Shown: positions 9,529 through 19,903 of the stretch, one piece after another
Layout of the letters: the number at the start of each line of letters is the position of its first letter
Numbering within the stretch: position 1 is the stretch's first letter
Assembly: GCA_001941065.1 (NCBI GenBank)
Contig: MSHJ01000013.1
Span: 1-64,000, forward strand
DNA length: 64,000 nt
Direction: 5' to 3'
DNA from: Alistipes sp. Zagget8
GTDB taxonomy: Bacteria > Bacteroidota > Bacteroidia > Bacteroidales > Rikenellaceae
Notes under the pieces: model-generated
Told to the model about the DNA's origin: nothing
The model's input: the letters and a program-made list of their open reading frames with translations, nothing else
The model's database searches: none
Program-made: the position numbers and the translations under genes

Positions 9529-10500
9529 TTATTTCTTCTCCGGTTTTGCAATGGTCTCGCGCATCTGCGTGTCGGCCATGATGTTCTTCATCTTATAATA
9601 GTCCATGATTCCCAAATTGCCGTTGCGGAAGGCTTCGGCCATGGCCAGCGGCACCTCGGCTTCGGCGAGGATCACCTTGGCACGGGCATCCTGCGCCTTG
9701 GCCTTGTTCTCCTGCTCGAGGGCCACGGCCATTGCGCGGCGTTCCTCGGCTTTCGCCTGGGCGATGTTCTTGTCGGCCTGCGCCTGATCCATCTGCAGCT
9801 GGGCGCCGATATTCTTGCCCACATCGATGTCAGCGATGTCGATCGAGAGGATTTCGAAAGCCGTTCCGGCGTCGAGCCCCTTCTCGAGCACCACGCGCGA
9901 GATCGAATCGGGATTTTCGAGCACGATCTTGTGCGACGCCGCCGAACCGATCGACGAGACGATGCCTTCGCCGACACGCGCCAGCACGGTCTCCTCACCG
10001 GCTCCGCCGACCAGCTGCTTGATGGCGGCACGCACCGTAACGCGGGCCTTGGCGATCAGCTGGATGCCGTCTTTGGCCACGGCGGCCACGGGAGGCGTAT
10101 TGATGACCTTCGGATTCACCGACATCTGCACGGCCTCGAACACGTCGCGGCCCGCCAGGTCGATGGCCGTCGCCATCTTGAAATCGAGCAGGATATTGGC
10201 TTTCTGCGCCGAAACCAGGGCATGCACCACGCTCGTGACATTACCGCCCGCGAGGTAGTGGGCCTCGAGTTCGTTGGGATTGAGGGTCAGACCGGCCTTC
10301 GTGCTCTCGATCATCGACGATACGATTACCGAGGGCGGCACCTTGCGCCAGCGCATCAGGACGAGTTGCAGCAGGCTGATACGCACGCCCGACACCAGGG
10401 CCGAGAACCACAGTCCCACCGGGATGAAATAGAAAAGGAGCCAGATCGCAAAGAGGCTCACAAAGACGATCAATACGATCATTCCTGCCTGTAAATCCAT
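9529..10500 (-). CDS. floA: flotillin-like protein FloA
   Basis: 323 aa; N-terminal [67 protein letters not shown]. Confidence 0.92.
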   Translation of the reverse strand: MDLQAGMIVLIVFVSLFAIWLLFYFIPVGLWFSALVSGVRISLLQLVLMRWRKVPPSVIVSSMIESTKAGLTLNPNELEAHYLAGGNVTSVVHALVSAQKANILLDFKMATAIDLAGRDVFEAVQMSVNPKVINTPPVAAVAKDGIQLIAKARVTVRAAIKQLVGGAGEETVLARVGEGIVSSIGSAASHKIVLENPDSISRVVLEKGLDAGTAFEILSIDIADIDVGKNIGAQLQMDQAQADKNIAQAKAEERRAMAVALEQENKAKAQDARAKVILAEAEVPLAMAEAFRNGNLGIMDYYKMKNIMADTQMRETIAKPEKK

Positions 10501-10509
10501 AGTGTAGTG

Positions 10510-11001
10510 TTATTTGATAGTTTTTACGATAACGCTGAAATTTTCGAAGCCCACGACCTCGATGTCGCGCTGCGGATCGACATACGCCCCGAGCGACTTG
10601 GCCTCGTAGAGACGGCCTCCGACCTCGATCTTACCCATCGGGGAGAGGCGCGAAACGGTGATGCCGCGGTCGCCGACCTGCAACTCCTCGGCGGGCATGA
10701 CGGGAGTGCTCGACGAACGAATCTCCTGCTTGAGCGAAAAACGCTGCCACGTCTTCGCACGCAGCGAGATGACGGTGGCGATCAGCGACAGCACGAGGAT
10801 GATGACGATGAGCAGGATTCCGCCCCCGGTCCCGAAATCACGAAAGGCAAGGTAGACCGAGCTTCCGTAGCAGACCAGCGCCAGCAGGGCGCCGATAGAC
10901 ACGCCGGGCAGCAGGACGAGTTCGGCCACCAGAAACAGCAGGCCGAAAAAAACGAGCAGTACAATATAGAACATCTCCATAGGGCTTGTAGAATATTGCA
11001 A
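10510..11001 (-). CDS. NfeD-family membrane protein (partner of FloA)
   Basis: 163 aa; TM N-terminus and C-terminal OB-like VGDRGITVSRLSPMGKIEVGGRLYEAKS; directly upstream of floA. Confidence 0.88.
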   Translation of the reverse strand: MQYSTSPMEMFYIVLLVFFGLLFLVAELVLLPGVSIGALLALVCYGSSVYLAFRDFGTGGGILLIVIILVLSLIATVISLRAKTWQRFSLKQEIRSSSTPVMPAEELQVGDRGITVSRLSPMGKIEVGGRLYEAKSLGAYVDPQRDIEVVGFENFSVIVKTIK

Positions 11002-11023
11002 TAAAGATAGGGAAATATTTCGG

Positions 11024-12568
11024 TTATTCCGCTATCTCCGCGACTTTTATTTCCAATGCGGTGTCCGTTTGCCGTATAGCGTCGGCCAGACGGTCGGCGA
11101 CAGCCTTGTCGTCAAACGACCCGACGATGAAGAGCTGCTGACCCACACGCGACAGTTCGTAGCCTTCGGCCGTGGCGGCAATCACCCGCTTCACATCGTC
11201 CGACAGGGCGTCGGTCCCGGTGATTTCGACCCGGTAGAGGAGCTTCTGCGCCTCGGGTTCGAGCGACAGGTTGCGATACTCGCCGTCGGTCCACACCACG
11301 ATTTCGGGCCGCACGAAGCCGCGCTTCTTCAGCAGCGCCTGCGCCGCCTCGGCCTCGGCCAGCGTGGCGAAGCCGCCCGTATAGTAACACCACTTGCCGG
11401 CATCGTTCACCAAATAGAAGAGCGGATAGGCCCCCCGGAACGTCGCCGCGGCACGCTTGGTGTTGTAGGTCCCCAGCAGGATGCGGTAGATCGTGCCGTT
11501 GGCGTAGACCTTACATTCGGGAATCGGGTGCTGGTAAGTGTATTTCGGCGTCGAGGAGAACGCCACGCTGTCGTAATCGAGGAAATAACGCTCGGCGACA
11601 TCGACCCGCGGCAGGCGGTAGTCGATCGCCTCCAGCTGCGCCGCCACCCCCTTCAACGAGTCACGCGCGGCGTCCAGCGCCAGCACTCCGGCCACCGAAG
11701 CCTCGTAATCGATGATCACCCGTTTGCGCAGGAAATAATCGGCCACAGCTTCCGAAGCCGTCTCGCCCTGCAGCGCCGAAAGCTGACGCGCGGCCTCCGA
11801 AAGCGCCTCCTCCTCGCGGGCGAGAATCGTCTCCTTGCCCATCTTGTCGAGCAGGTAGCCGTAGGCGTAGCTCTTGTTGTCGAAAATGTAGTTCCACGTC
11901 CCGGCCAGCGAGTCGGCCAGCACGCGGTTCATCCCTTCCAGCGCCTTGTAACGCTCGTATATTTCGATAGCCTCGGCCTCGGTCTGCACCGCGGCATAGG
12001 ATTCGGCCAGCTCGGAGAGCGTTCCGTAGTTGGCGAAATAGCGGTTCACATAGTCCACGGCCCGCATCTCCAGTTGCTGCGCGTTGCGCAGGGCGGCGTA
12101 ATCCTCCGCCGGAAGGTGTTCGCGGAAATAAAGGTTGTCTACCAGGTTGCGGACCTTCAGCGAATCGGGAACCGCCGCAGAGTCAGCCGCAACGGGTCCC
12201 GCAGGCTGCTGCGCCACACCGTTCAGGCTGGCCAGCACCCACTCCTGCTCGATGGTATTGATGCGGTCGATCAAGCGTCCCTTGGCATTGCGTATCTCGA
12301 AGATCCGGCTCTCCAGCTGCAGGATTTCCTGCGAAAACTCCTGCCGCCGCGAAGGGTCCTCGCGCAGCCGCTGGCGCATGTGCTCCACGGCGTTCACAAT
12401 CGAATCCTCACGCTGCTGCAGCTGTGCGTCCTCCCGCAGCAGCGACATATACTCTGCGTTGCCCTCCAGCCCGGCAATGCGGGCTTCAACCTTCGGCTGC
12501 TGGGCATGCAGTACGCCGACAGCCAGAAAAGCCGCGCCCAGCACATATATGAAAACCTTGCGAAACAT
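11024..12568 (-). CDS. hypothetical exported coiled-coil protein with SPOR-like C-terminal segments
   Basis: From the likely start MFRKVFIYVLGAAFLAVGVLHA; YRILLGTYNTKRAAATFRGAYPLFYLVNDAGKWCYYTGGFATLAEAEAAQALLKKRGF resembles SPOR repeats. Confidence 0.6.
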   Translation of the reverse strand: MFRKVFIYVLGAAFLAVGVLHAQQPKVEARIAGLEGNAEYMSLLREDAQLQQREDSIVNAVEHMRQRLREDPSRRQEFSQEILQLESRIFEIRNAKGRLIDRINTIEQEWVLASLNGVAQQPAGPVAADSAAVPDSLKVRNLVDNLYFREHLPAEDYAALRNAQQLEMRAVDYVNRYFANYGTLSELAESYAAVQTEAEAIEIYERYKALEGMNRVLADSLAGTWNYIFDNKSYAYGYLLDKMGKETILAREEEALSEAARQLSALQGETASEAVADYFLRKRVIIDYEASVAGVLALDAARDSLKGVAAQLEAIDYRLPRVDVAERYFLDYDSVAFSSTPKYTYQHPIPECKVYANGTIYRILLGTYNTKRAAATFRGAYPLFYLVNDAGKWCYYTGGFATLAEAEAAQALLKKRGFVRPEIVVWTDGEYRNLSLEPEAQKLLYRVEITGTDALSDDVKRVIAATAEGYELSRVGQQLFIVGSFDDKAVADRLADAIRQTDTALEIKVAEIAE

Positions 12569-12576
12569 AGCTTGGG

Positions 12577-14022
12577 TCATCTCCACCATTTAATGAAAAA
12601 AATCTGTATCAGTCCGAAAATCTCCAGACGCCCCAACAACATCAGCAGCGAGTTGGAAAACTTGAACGCCGCGGGCATCGCCGAGAAATTATCCATCGAG
12701 CCGACCTCCCCGAATCCGGGTCCGACATTGCCCATAGAGGCCACGGCCCCCGTGAAACTGGTCGTCAGGTCGACGCCGAGCACCGTGCCGAAGACCGTGC
12801 CGGCGAGAATGAACATCAGGTAGGTGACGATGAAGATCATCACCGAATGCAGCGCCTCGTTCTCCTGGATCACACCGTCGAGCTTGATGCGGATGATGGC
12901 GTTGGGGTGCTGCTGCTGGCGCAGGCGCGTGCGCATCATCTTTCCGGCCAGCACCAGCCGGTTGATCTTGATACCGCCCGCCGTGGAGCCCGCACAGGCG
13001 CAGACGATAGATCCGAATATCAGCAGGATGACGGCGAACGAGGTCCATGTATTCGAATCGGCCGTGGCGAATCCCGTCGTGGTCACCACCGACACGAACT
13101 GGAACATCGCGTAGCGGAACGACGCCGTCAGCGTAGGGTAGAGGTCTGCGGCAAAAAGGCTTACGGCTATCAGCACGCCGCCCGCCAGCAGCATTCCGAA
13201 ATACCAGCGCGTCACCTCCGAACGGAAAATGTTATTGCGCTTGCCGGTCACCGTGGCGTAGATCAGTCCGAAATGAATACCCGCCGTAGCCATCGCGAAG
13301 ATCAGGATCGTGTCGATCATCGGGCTGTTGAAATAGGCCACGCTGGCGTTTTTGGTCGAGAATCCGCTCGTGGCGCAGGCCGACATGGCATGGCACAGCG
13401 CGTCGAACCAGTTCATGCCCGCCATCTTGAGCAGCACGGTCGAGACGATCGTCAGCCCCACGTAAACCACCAGCAGAATCTGCACGATGATCTGCGACCG
13501 GTAGCGGTAATTGTCCTTGGCCATCGTCGAGAGCTCCACGTTGGAGAGCATCATCTTGCTGCGGCCCATCGACGGCAGGACCACCAGCGCGAACATCACC
13601 ACGCCCATACCGCCGATCCACGTCGAGGACATGCGCCAGAACTGCAGTCCGCGCGGCAGGGCCTCGACATCGTTCAGAATCGTCGATCCGGTGGTCGTGA
13701 GGCCCGAAACGCTCTCGAACCACGCATTGACCAGCGAAAACTCCCCGCCCCAGATCAGGTAGGGAAACATCGACACGACGCAGGCCACGAGCCACGCCCC
13801 CACGACGATGCAGAACCCCTCCTTGTTGGTGATCTGCTCGCGCTTCTCGACGAAAATCAGCGGGAAGGCCCCCAGCAGGGCCGTGAGCAGCGAGGAGAGC
13901 AGCAGGGGATAGAATGCCGAGTCCATGCCGCTGAGGTAGGAAATTCCCGCCGAAAGCAGCATGAACGTCGCAATGAAGAGCATCACGACTCCCACATATC
14001 GTAAGACCACATCTACCCGCAT
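12577..14022 (-). CDS. trkH: TrkH-family potassium uptake protein
   Basis: 481 aa; ESVSGLTTTGSTIL, CHAMSACATSGFSTKN, GSTAGGIKINR, GNVGPGFGEVG selectivity-filter repeats. Confidence 0.92.
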   Translation of the reverse strand: MRVDVVLRYVGVVMLFIATFMLLSAGISYLSGMDSAFYPLLLSSLLTALLGAFPLIFVEKREQITNKEGFCIVVGAWLVACVVSMFPYLIWGGEFSLVNAWFESVSGLTTTGSTILNDVEALPRGLQFWRMSSTWIGGMGVVMFALVVLPSMGRSKMMLSNVELSTMAKDNYRYRSQIIVQILLVVYVGLTIVSTVLLKMAGMNWFDALCHAMSACATSGFSTKNASVAYFNSPMIDTILIFAMATAGIHFGLIYATVTGKRNNIFRSEVTRWYFGMLLAGGVLIAVSLFAADLYPTLTASFRYAMFQFVSVVTTTGFATADSNTWTSFAVILLIFGSIVCACAGSTAGGIKINRLVLAGKMMRTRLRQQQHPNAIIRIKLDGVIQENEALHSVMIFIVTYLMFILAGTVFGTVLGVDLTTSFTGAVASMGNVGPGFGEVGSMDNFSAMPAAFKFSNSLLMLLGRLEIFGLIQIFFIKWWR

Positions 14023-14026
14023 GGCA

Positions 14027-14842
14027 TCAGACTTTGTTCTGCTTGGAAAGGTTTATGAGCGTCTCTATCTTCTCCCGGAGTTCCAGCACCTCGTCCTTGA
14101 AGTCGCCCTTGACGGCGAACGGCACCCGGAAAGAGAGCCAGTCGCCCAGCGCCTTGTTCATCCGCTCGACGGGCGTCACGCAGTAAATCGACATGAAATA
14201 GAAAAGCATCAGCACGATGGCAATCATCACCGCCAGCGAAATCAGCACCGGCGTAACGGCCCGGTAGGCATTCTTCTTCATCTGTTCGGCACGCGGCACC
14301 AGCGAACTCTGCGTCGAGGTCATGTAACTTTTGATGGCGGCGGTAAGACGGCCGTAGAGCGCCTGGTATTCCTCGCTGTACCACCTGCTGCCCAGCGAGT
14401 CGGCGCGGTTTGCGCCCGCCGCCGTCAGGGCGTTCGCGGTCCCGGCACCCCCGGCGCTTCTGACGCCTCCGACGCCTCCGAAGGCGAGGTAATTGTCCGT
14501 CAGCAGGCGCAGCTCGGTCGTGGCGAAGGCCAGCGAATCGAGGAACGATTTCTCGAGGGCCTCGTCCTGAGCCACCAGCAGCGTGCTTTCGAGCCGCTCC
14601 ATGCTGGCACGGCACAGGCTGTCGCACGACCGGTCGCCGAAGACCGAAAGTTTGATGAGGGCAATGTTCTGCTCGTGGGCCGCATCGAGCATCTCCTTGG
14701 CCAACTCGATGTTGCGTTTGTTAGCCTTGAGAATCTCGCCCGTATCGCGGCTCAGATGGCTCAGCTCGAGAAACGAGACCATCCCCGAAAAAAACAGCAG
14801 GCAGACGATACTCAGAAACCCCACCGTCACCCGTTTGCGCAT
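14027..14842 (-). CDS. membrane-anchored four-helix-bundle sensor-like protein lacking an output domain
   Basis: MRKRVTVGFLSIVCLLFFSGMVSFLELSHLSRDTGEILKANKRNIELAKEMLDAAHEQNIALIKLSVFGDRSC; second TM ISLAVMIAIVLMLFYFMSIYCVTPVERMNKALGDW. Confidence 0.6.
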   Translation of the reverse strand: MRKRVTVGFLSIVCLLFFSGMVSFLELSHLSRDTGEILKANKRNIELAKEMLDAAHEQNIALIKLSVFGDRSCDSLCRASMERLESTLLVAQDEALEKSFLDSLAFATTELRLLTDNYLAFGGVGGVRSAGGAGTANALTAAGANRADSLGSRWYSEEYQALYGRLTAAIKSYMTSTQSSLVPRAEQMKKNAYRAVTPVLISLAVMIAIVLMLFYFMSIYCVTPVERMNKALGDWLSFRVPFAVKGDFKDEVLELREKIETLINLSKQNKV

Positions 14843-14971
14843 ACCCGTCATAATTCCATCAATTAACGTTCCTGCAAAGATAGTGAAAGCCGGGTACAGA
14901 GCCAAATTTATTTGAGCTATGTCGAGGCGCATCCTATCTAAACCGAATTTCTCTTCGGTAAATATAATGAA

Positions 14972-16270
14972 TTAATCCCGGATTTCCCCCATCAGGTCGT
15001 GAGATTCGTCCATCCCGCCGAGTTTCACGCGGCAGAGGGTGTTGACCTTCGCGGCATCGTAAGGGGCTTTGACCCGCCGGTAGTTGCCCGTAAAGCCGAA
15101 CATCATGCCCCCGCGGCGCGTGCTTTCGAAGAGCACCGTATCCTCCGTACCCGCGGCCCGGGCGCAAAAATCGCCGTGCAGGCGGTCGCAGAGAGCCTCC
15201 AGTTCCGCCACGCGGGCCGTGGCCACCGACGGCTGCACCTTGCCGGGCAGGTCGACGGCCGGGGTCCCGGCACGTTCCGAGAAGGGAAAGATATGCAGGA
15301 AAGCCGGCTCCAGCCCCGCCAGGAAATCGTAGGTAGTGCGGAAATCGGCGTCGGTCTCGCCCGGGAATCCGACGATCACGTCGATGCCGATGAAGGCGTC
15401 GGGCATCAGCCGCCGCACGGCCGCAATCCGCTCGGCGAACCGCGCCGTGGTGTAACGGCGGCGCATCAGTCCGAGAATCCGGTCCGAACCGCTCTGGAGC
15501 GGAATGTGGAAATGATGCATAAATTTAGGTGACGCGGCGCAAAAGGCTATGATCTCGTCGGTTAAGAGGTTCGGTTCGATCGACGAAATGCGGTAGCGTT
15601 CGATCCCTTCGACCTCGTTCAGCGCCCGCAGCAGGTCGATGAACTTTTCGCCCGTCGTGCGGCCGAAATCCCCCGTGTTGACGCCCGTCAGGACGATCTC
15701 CCGCTGACCCGCCGCCGCTATCTGCCGTGCCTCGGCCACGAGGTCGGCGATCGGCAGGTTGCGGCTCGAACCGCGGGCGTAATGAATCGTGCAGTAGGAG
15801 CAGCAGTAGTCGCACCCGTCCTGCACTTTCAGGAAGGCCCGCGTGCGGTCGCCGCTCGAGAAGGCCGCGAAGAACGACGTGAGCGAATCGGTGTCGCAAC
15901 TGTACACCTGAGCACGGCCTTTGCCCGGCAGTTCAAGCACTCGTTTAAATAACGCCCCCTTATCGTTGTTGCTCAATACAATATCAACACCGTCTATAGC
16001 CGCAATCTCCTGCGGTTTCAGCTGCGCGTAACACCCCGTCACGGCGATAATCGCAGCGGGGTTGCGGCGGTGGAGTTTGCGGATCAGGTTGCGGCATTTC
16101 TTGTCGGCGTGCTCCGTGACGGAGCAGCTGTTGATGACGCAAATGTCCGCCTCGGCCGTGGGAGCCACACGGACGAAGCCGCCGCGCTCGAACTCGCGGG
16201 CGAGGGTCGACGACTCCGAGAAATTGAGCTTACAGCCCAGGGTATGAAAATTGACTCTGCGAGGTTGCAT
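14972..16270 (-). CDS. mtaB: threonylcarbamoyladenosine tRNA methylthiotransferase (MiaB/MtaB radical SAM family)
   Basis: VNFHTLGCKLNFSESSTLAREF, VQDGCDYCCSYCTIHYARGSSRN, DVIVGFPGETDADF; start placed at MQPRRV. Confidence 0.9.
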   Translation of the reverse strand: MQPRRVNFHTLGCKLNFSESSTLAREFERGGFVRVAPTAEADICVINSCSVTEHADKKCRNLIRKLHRRNPAAIIAVTGCYAQLKPQEIAAIDGVDIVLSNNDKGALFKRVLELPGKGRAQVYSCDTDSLTSFFAAFSSGDRTRAFLKVQDGCDYCCSYCTIHYARGSSRNLPIADLVAEARQIAAAGQREIVLTGVNTGDFGRTTGEKFIDLLRALNEVEGIERYRISSIEPNLLTDEIIAFCAASPKFMHHFHIPLQSGSDRILGLMRRRYTTARFAERIAAVRRLMPDAFIGIDVIVGFPGETDADFRTTYDFLAGLEPAFLHIFPFSERAGTPAVDLPGKVQPSVATARVAELEALCDRLHGDFCARAAGTEDTVLFESTRRGGMMFGFTGNYRRVKAPYDAAKVNTLCRVKLGGMDESHDLMGEIRD

Positions 16271-16341
16271 AGATTCGGGTTTTTCCGGCACGAAATTACG
16301 AAAACTGTGCGAAAGGAGGAGGCTTTTCCGATAAAAAAGCG

Positions 16342-16349
16342 TAAATTTG
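16342..16349 (+). promoter_or_regulatory. putative Bacteroidetes -7 promoter element
   Basis: taaatttg matches TAnnTTTG, ~20 nt upstream of the ABC permease start; no clear -33 box verified. Confidence 0.45.
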
Positions 16350-16369
16350 CGTGCAATTATAAAAAGGGC

Positions 16370-17203
16370 ATGGGATTTTTCAGCGACCTGATTCAATACG
16401 GTTATCTTTCGAACGCACTCACGGCTTGTGTGCTTTCGGGCATAACGTGCGGATTGATAGGTACCTATGTCGTCTGCCGCCGCATGGTTTTCCTCGCCGG
16501 GGGCATCACCCACGCCTCGTTCGGCGGACTGGGCATCGCCTTCTACCTCGGCACCAACCCGATTGCCGGGGCGATGGTTTTCGCCGTCCTGTCGGCACTC
16601 GGGATCGAATGGGCCGGCAGCCGGGGACGCATCCGCGAAGATTCGGCCATCGGCATCATCTGGTCCGTCGGAATGGCCGTCGGGGCGCTCTTCATGAGCC
16701 TGCGCCCGGGCTACACCTCGGGCGATCTCTCGGCCTACCTTTTCGGCAGCATTGTGACCGTGACCGACAGCGACGTCGCGGCGCTGGCCGTGCTGACGGC
16801 CGTAATCGCCGCCGGGGCCCTCGTGTGGCTGCGGCCCGTGATCTACGTCGCCTTCGACCGCGATTTCGCCCGCAGCCGGGGCATCCCGACGCGCGTGATC
16901 TCCTATTTGATGGCCGCGCTGGTTGCCGTAACGATCGTCCTCTCGATTCGCATCATGGGCATCGTGCTGCTGATCTCACTCGTGACGATGCCCGTGGTGA
17001 TCGTCAACACGCTTTCGCGCTCGTACCGCACCATCGCCCTCACGGCGCCCCTCGTGGCCGTCGCCGGCAACGTCGCGGGACTCGTCGCCAGCTACAATTT
17101 CGAGGTTCCGCCCGGCGCCGCCATAATATTTACCCTCACGCTTACGCTTATACTGGTAAAACTTGTATCTTTGCGCAGCAAAAAACAGCGAGCAGCCGCA
17201 TGA
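16370..17203 (+). CDS. metal (zinc/manganese) ABC transporter permease, ZnuB-like
   Basis: MGFFSDLIQYGYLSNALTACVLSGITCGLIGTYVVCRRMVFLAGGITHASFGGLGIAFYLG; ABC-3 family signatures. Confidence 0.88.
   Translation: MGFFSDLIQYGYLSNALTACVLSGITCGLIGTYVVCRRMVFLAGGITHASFGGLGIAFYLGTNPIAGAMVFAVLSALGIEWAGSRGRIREDSAIGIIWSVGMAVGALFMSLRPGYTSGDLSAYLFGSIVTVTDSDVAALAVLTAVIAAGALVWLRPVIYVAFDRDFARSRGIPTRVISYLMAALVAVTIVLSIRIMGIVLLISLVTMPVVIVNTLSRSYRTIALTAPLVAVAGNVAGLVASYNFEVPPGAAIIFTLTLTLILVKLVSLRSKKQRAAA
17166..17173 (+). promoter_or_regulatory. putative internal -7 promoter element for lptG
   Basis: tatctttg (TAnnTTTG) in the 3' end of the permease gene, ~27 nt before the lptG ATG. Confidence 0.35.
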
Positions 17204-18702
17204 AGACCATTCATAAACTCGTTCTGAAATCCTACCTGGGCCCGATGGTCCTCACGTTCTTCATCGTCATGTTCGTGCTGATGATGAACATCGTGTGGCG
17301 CTACATCGACGAACTGGTGGGCAAGGGCCTGAGCGCCGGAATCATCATCGAGCTGATGACCTATTTCATGGCCAACATGATCCCGATGGGCCTGCCGCTG
17401 TCGATGCTGCTGGCGGCGATCATGACCATGGGCAACCTGGGCGAGAACTACGAACTGCTAGCTATGAAATCGGCCGGCATGTCGCTGGTGCAGATCACCA
17501 AACCGCTGATCATACTGGTGGCGTTCGTCTCCGTCGGCAGTTTCTTCATCGGCAACAACCTCGTCCCGAACGCCAACAAAAAGCTGTACAGCACGCTCTA
17601 CGACATCCGGCAACAGAAACAGGCCCTCGAATTTCAGGACGGGCTCTTCTTCAACGGCATCGAAAACATGTCGATTCGCGTGAGCCGCCAGGAGCCCGAC
17701 ACGCACCTGCTGCACGACGTGCTGATCTACGACAACCGCAAAGCCGACGGCAACATGACCACCACCGTCGCCGACTCGGGTTACATCCGTCTCTCCGACG
17801 ACAAGAGATACCTGCTGGTGACGCTCTTCCACGGCGAGAATTACGACCAGACACGCAACAGCCAGTGGTTCACCAAGAGCACCCTGCAACACCACACCTT
17901 CGACTTGGAGAAACTGTCTATCCCGATGGACGGATTCGCCCAGGGACGCACCGACGCCGACCTCTTCTCGAACAGCCAGACCAAGAACATCAACGAACTG
18001 CAGCACGACATCGACTCGCTGGAGGTGAAAGTCAATGCCGCCACGACGAGTTCCTACGAGCCGCTGCTGAAAGAGCAGATTTTCGCCCGCGACAACAGCG
18101 TGCTGCCGCTGCCCGACAGTCTGAAGGTGGACAAACGCCATTTCCGCGACATGCTGGCGCAGGACTCGATCATCGGATTGCCGACGCGCGACAAGGAGCG
18201 CATCTGGGATCAGGCCCGGACACTGGCCAAGAATTCGCGCAACATGTTCGCGTTCGACGAATCGGCCGCCAAGGAGGCACTCAACCAGCTCTACCGCTCG
18301 AAGGTCGAGTGGCACAAGAAGATATCGCTTCCGGTGTCGATCCTGATTTTCTTCCTCATCGGCGCACCGCTGGGCGCCATCATCCGCCGCGGCGGACTGG
18401 GCCTTCCGGTGGTGGTGTCGGTAATCTTCTTCGTGATCTACTACATTATCAGCCTGTCGGGAGAAAAACTGGCCAAGGAGGGCAACTGGGACGCCGTTTA
18501 CGGCATGTGGCTCTCGACATTCATCCTCACGCCGATCGCCATATACCTTACATACAAAGCCACCAACGACTCGGCATTGCTCGACACGGACTGGTACGCC
18601 GGAAAATTCAAGGCGCTGAGGGACAGGCTGACCCCGGGAATCAAAAAAACGATGAACGCGATAAAATTCAAACGAAATGGCAAAAAACACGATTCTGAAT
18701 AG
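17200..18702 (+). CDS. LptF/LptG-family LPS export permease
   Basis: [45 protein letters not shown]...[37 protein letters not shown] overlap with the upstream permease. Confidence 0.9.
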   Translation: MKTIHKLVLKSYLGPMVLTFFIVMFVLMMNIVWRYIDELVGKGLSAGIIIELMTYFMANMIPMGLPLSMLLAAIMTMGNLGENYELLAMKSAGMSLVQITKPLIILVAFVSVGSFFIGNNLVPNANKKLYSTLYDIRQQKQALEFQDGLFFNGIENMSIRVSRQEPDTHLLHDVLIYDNRKADGNMTTTVADSGYIRLSDDKRYLLVTLFHGENYDQTRNSQWFTKSTLQHHTFDLEKLSIPMDGFAQGRTDADLFSNSQTKNINELQHDIDSLEVKVNAATTSSYEPLLKEQIFARDNSVLPLPDSLKVDKRHFRDMLAQDSIIGLPTRDKERIWDQARTLAKNSRNMFAFDESAAKEALNQLYRSKVEWHKKISLPVSILIFFLIGAPLGAIIRRGGLGLPVVVSVIFFVIYYIISLSGEKLAKEGNWDAVYGMWLSTFILTPIAIYLTYKATNDSALLDTDWYAGKFKALRDRLTPGIKKTMNAIKFKRNGKKHDSE

Positions 18703-19900
18703 TGTAGAGGAGGTTATCGAAGACTTCCGCAACGGCAAACCGGTGATCGTCGTCGACGACGAGGACCGCGAAAACGAGGGCGACTTCATCGTCGCCGCGG
18801 AGAAGATCACCCCCGAAATCGTGAATTTCATGCTCAAGGAGGGCCGCGGCGTGCTGTGCGCCCCGCTGTCGGAGAAACGCTGTGCCGAACTGGGTCTCAA
18901 CATGATGGAGGAGAACAACACCTCGCTGCTGGGCACGCCTTTCACTGTGACGGTCGACCTGCTGGGCAACGACTGCACCACGGGCGTCTCGATCCACGAC
19001 CGCGCCGCCACGATCCGTGCGCTGGCCGATCCCGAGACGAAACCCACCGACCTGGGCCGTCCGGGACATATCAATCCCCTGCGTGCCCGCGACAAGGGCG
19101 TGCTGCGCCGTCCGGGACACACCGAGGCGGCCATCGACCTGGCCCGTCTGGCCGGACTGCAGCCCGCAGGCGCCCTGATCGAAATCATGAACGAGGACGG
19201 CACGATGGCCCGCCTGCCGCAGTTGGTGGAGATCGCCCAGAAATTCGACCTGAAAATCATCTCGATCGCCTCGCTGATCGCCTACCGCCTCAAGGAGGAG
19301 TCGATCATCGAAAAAGGCGTGACGGTGCCCCTGCCGACGGAGTGGGGCGATTTCCGCATCACGCCGTTCCGCCAGAAATCGAACGGCGTGGAGCATGCGG
19401 CCCTGACGAAAGGGGAGTGGACGGAGGACGAACCCGTGCTGGTGCGCGTACACTCGTCGTGCGTCACGGGCGACATCTTCGGTTCGTACCGCTGCGACTG
19501 CGGCGAGCAGCTGCACCGCGCCATGCAGATGATCGAAAAGGAGGGCAAAGGAGCCGTCATATACCTCAATCAGGAGGGCCGCGGCATCGGGCTCTGCAAC
19601 AAGATTCACGCCTACAAACTGCAGGACGAGGGGCTGGACACCGTGGACGCCAACCTCAAGCTGGGCTTCAAGGCCGACGAACGCGACTACGGCGTGGGTG
19701 CGAGCATCATCCGCGAACTGGGCATCCGCCACATGCGCCTGATGACCAACAATCCGCTCAAGCGGGCCGGATTGGAGGGTTACGGCCTCTGCATCGACGA
19801 GATCGTGCCCATCGTGATCGCCCCGAACCCCTACAACGAACACTATCTGGAGACCAAGCAGGAGCGTATGCACCACACGCTGGGTCTGGAGAAAAAATAA
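18677..19900 (+). CDS. ribBA: bifunctional 3,4-dihydroxy-2-butanone-4-phosphate synthase / GTP cyclohydrolase II
   Basis: 407 aa; [83 protein letters not shown]. Confidence 0.95.
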   Translation: MAKNTILNSVEEVIEDFRNGKPVIVVDDEDRENEGDFIVAAEKITPEIVNFMLKEGRGVLCAPLSEKRCAELGLNMMEENNTSLLGTPFTVTVDLLGNDCTTGVSIHDRAATIRALADPETKPTDLGRPGHINPLRARDKGVLRRPGHTEAAIDLARLAGLQPAGALIEIMNEDGTMARLPQLVEIAQKFDLKIISIASLIAYRLKEESIIEKGVTVPLPTEWGDFRITPFRQKSNGVEHAALTKGEWTEDEPVLVRVHSSCVTGDIFGSYRCDCGEQLHRAMQMIEKEGKGAVIYLNQEGRGIGLCNKIHAYKLQDEGLDTVDANLKLGFKADERDYGVGASIIRELGIRHMRLMTNNPLKRAGLEGYGLCIDEIVPIVIAPNPYNEHYLETKQERMHHTLGLEKK

Positions 19901-19903
19901 GGC

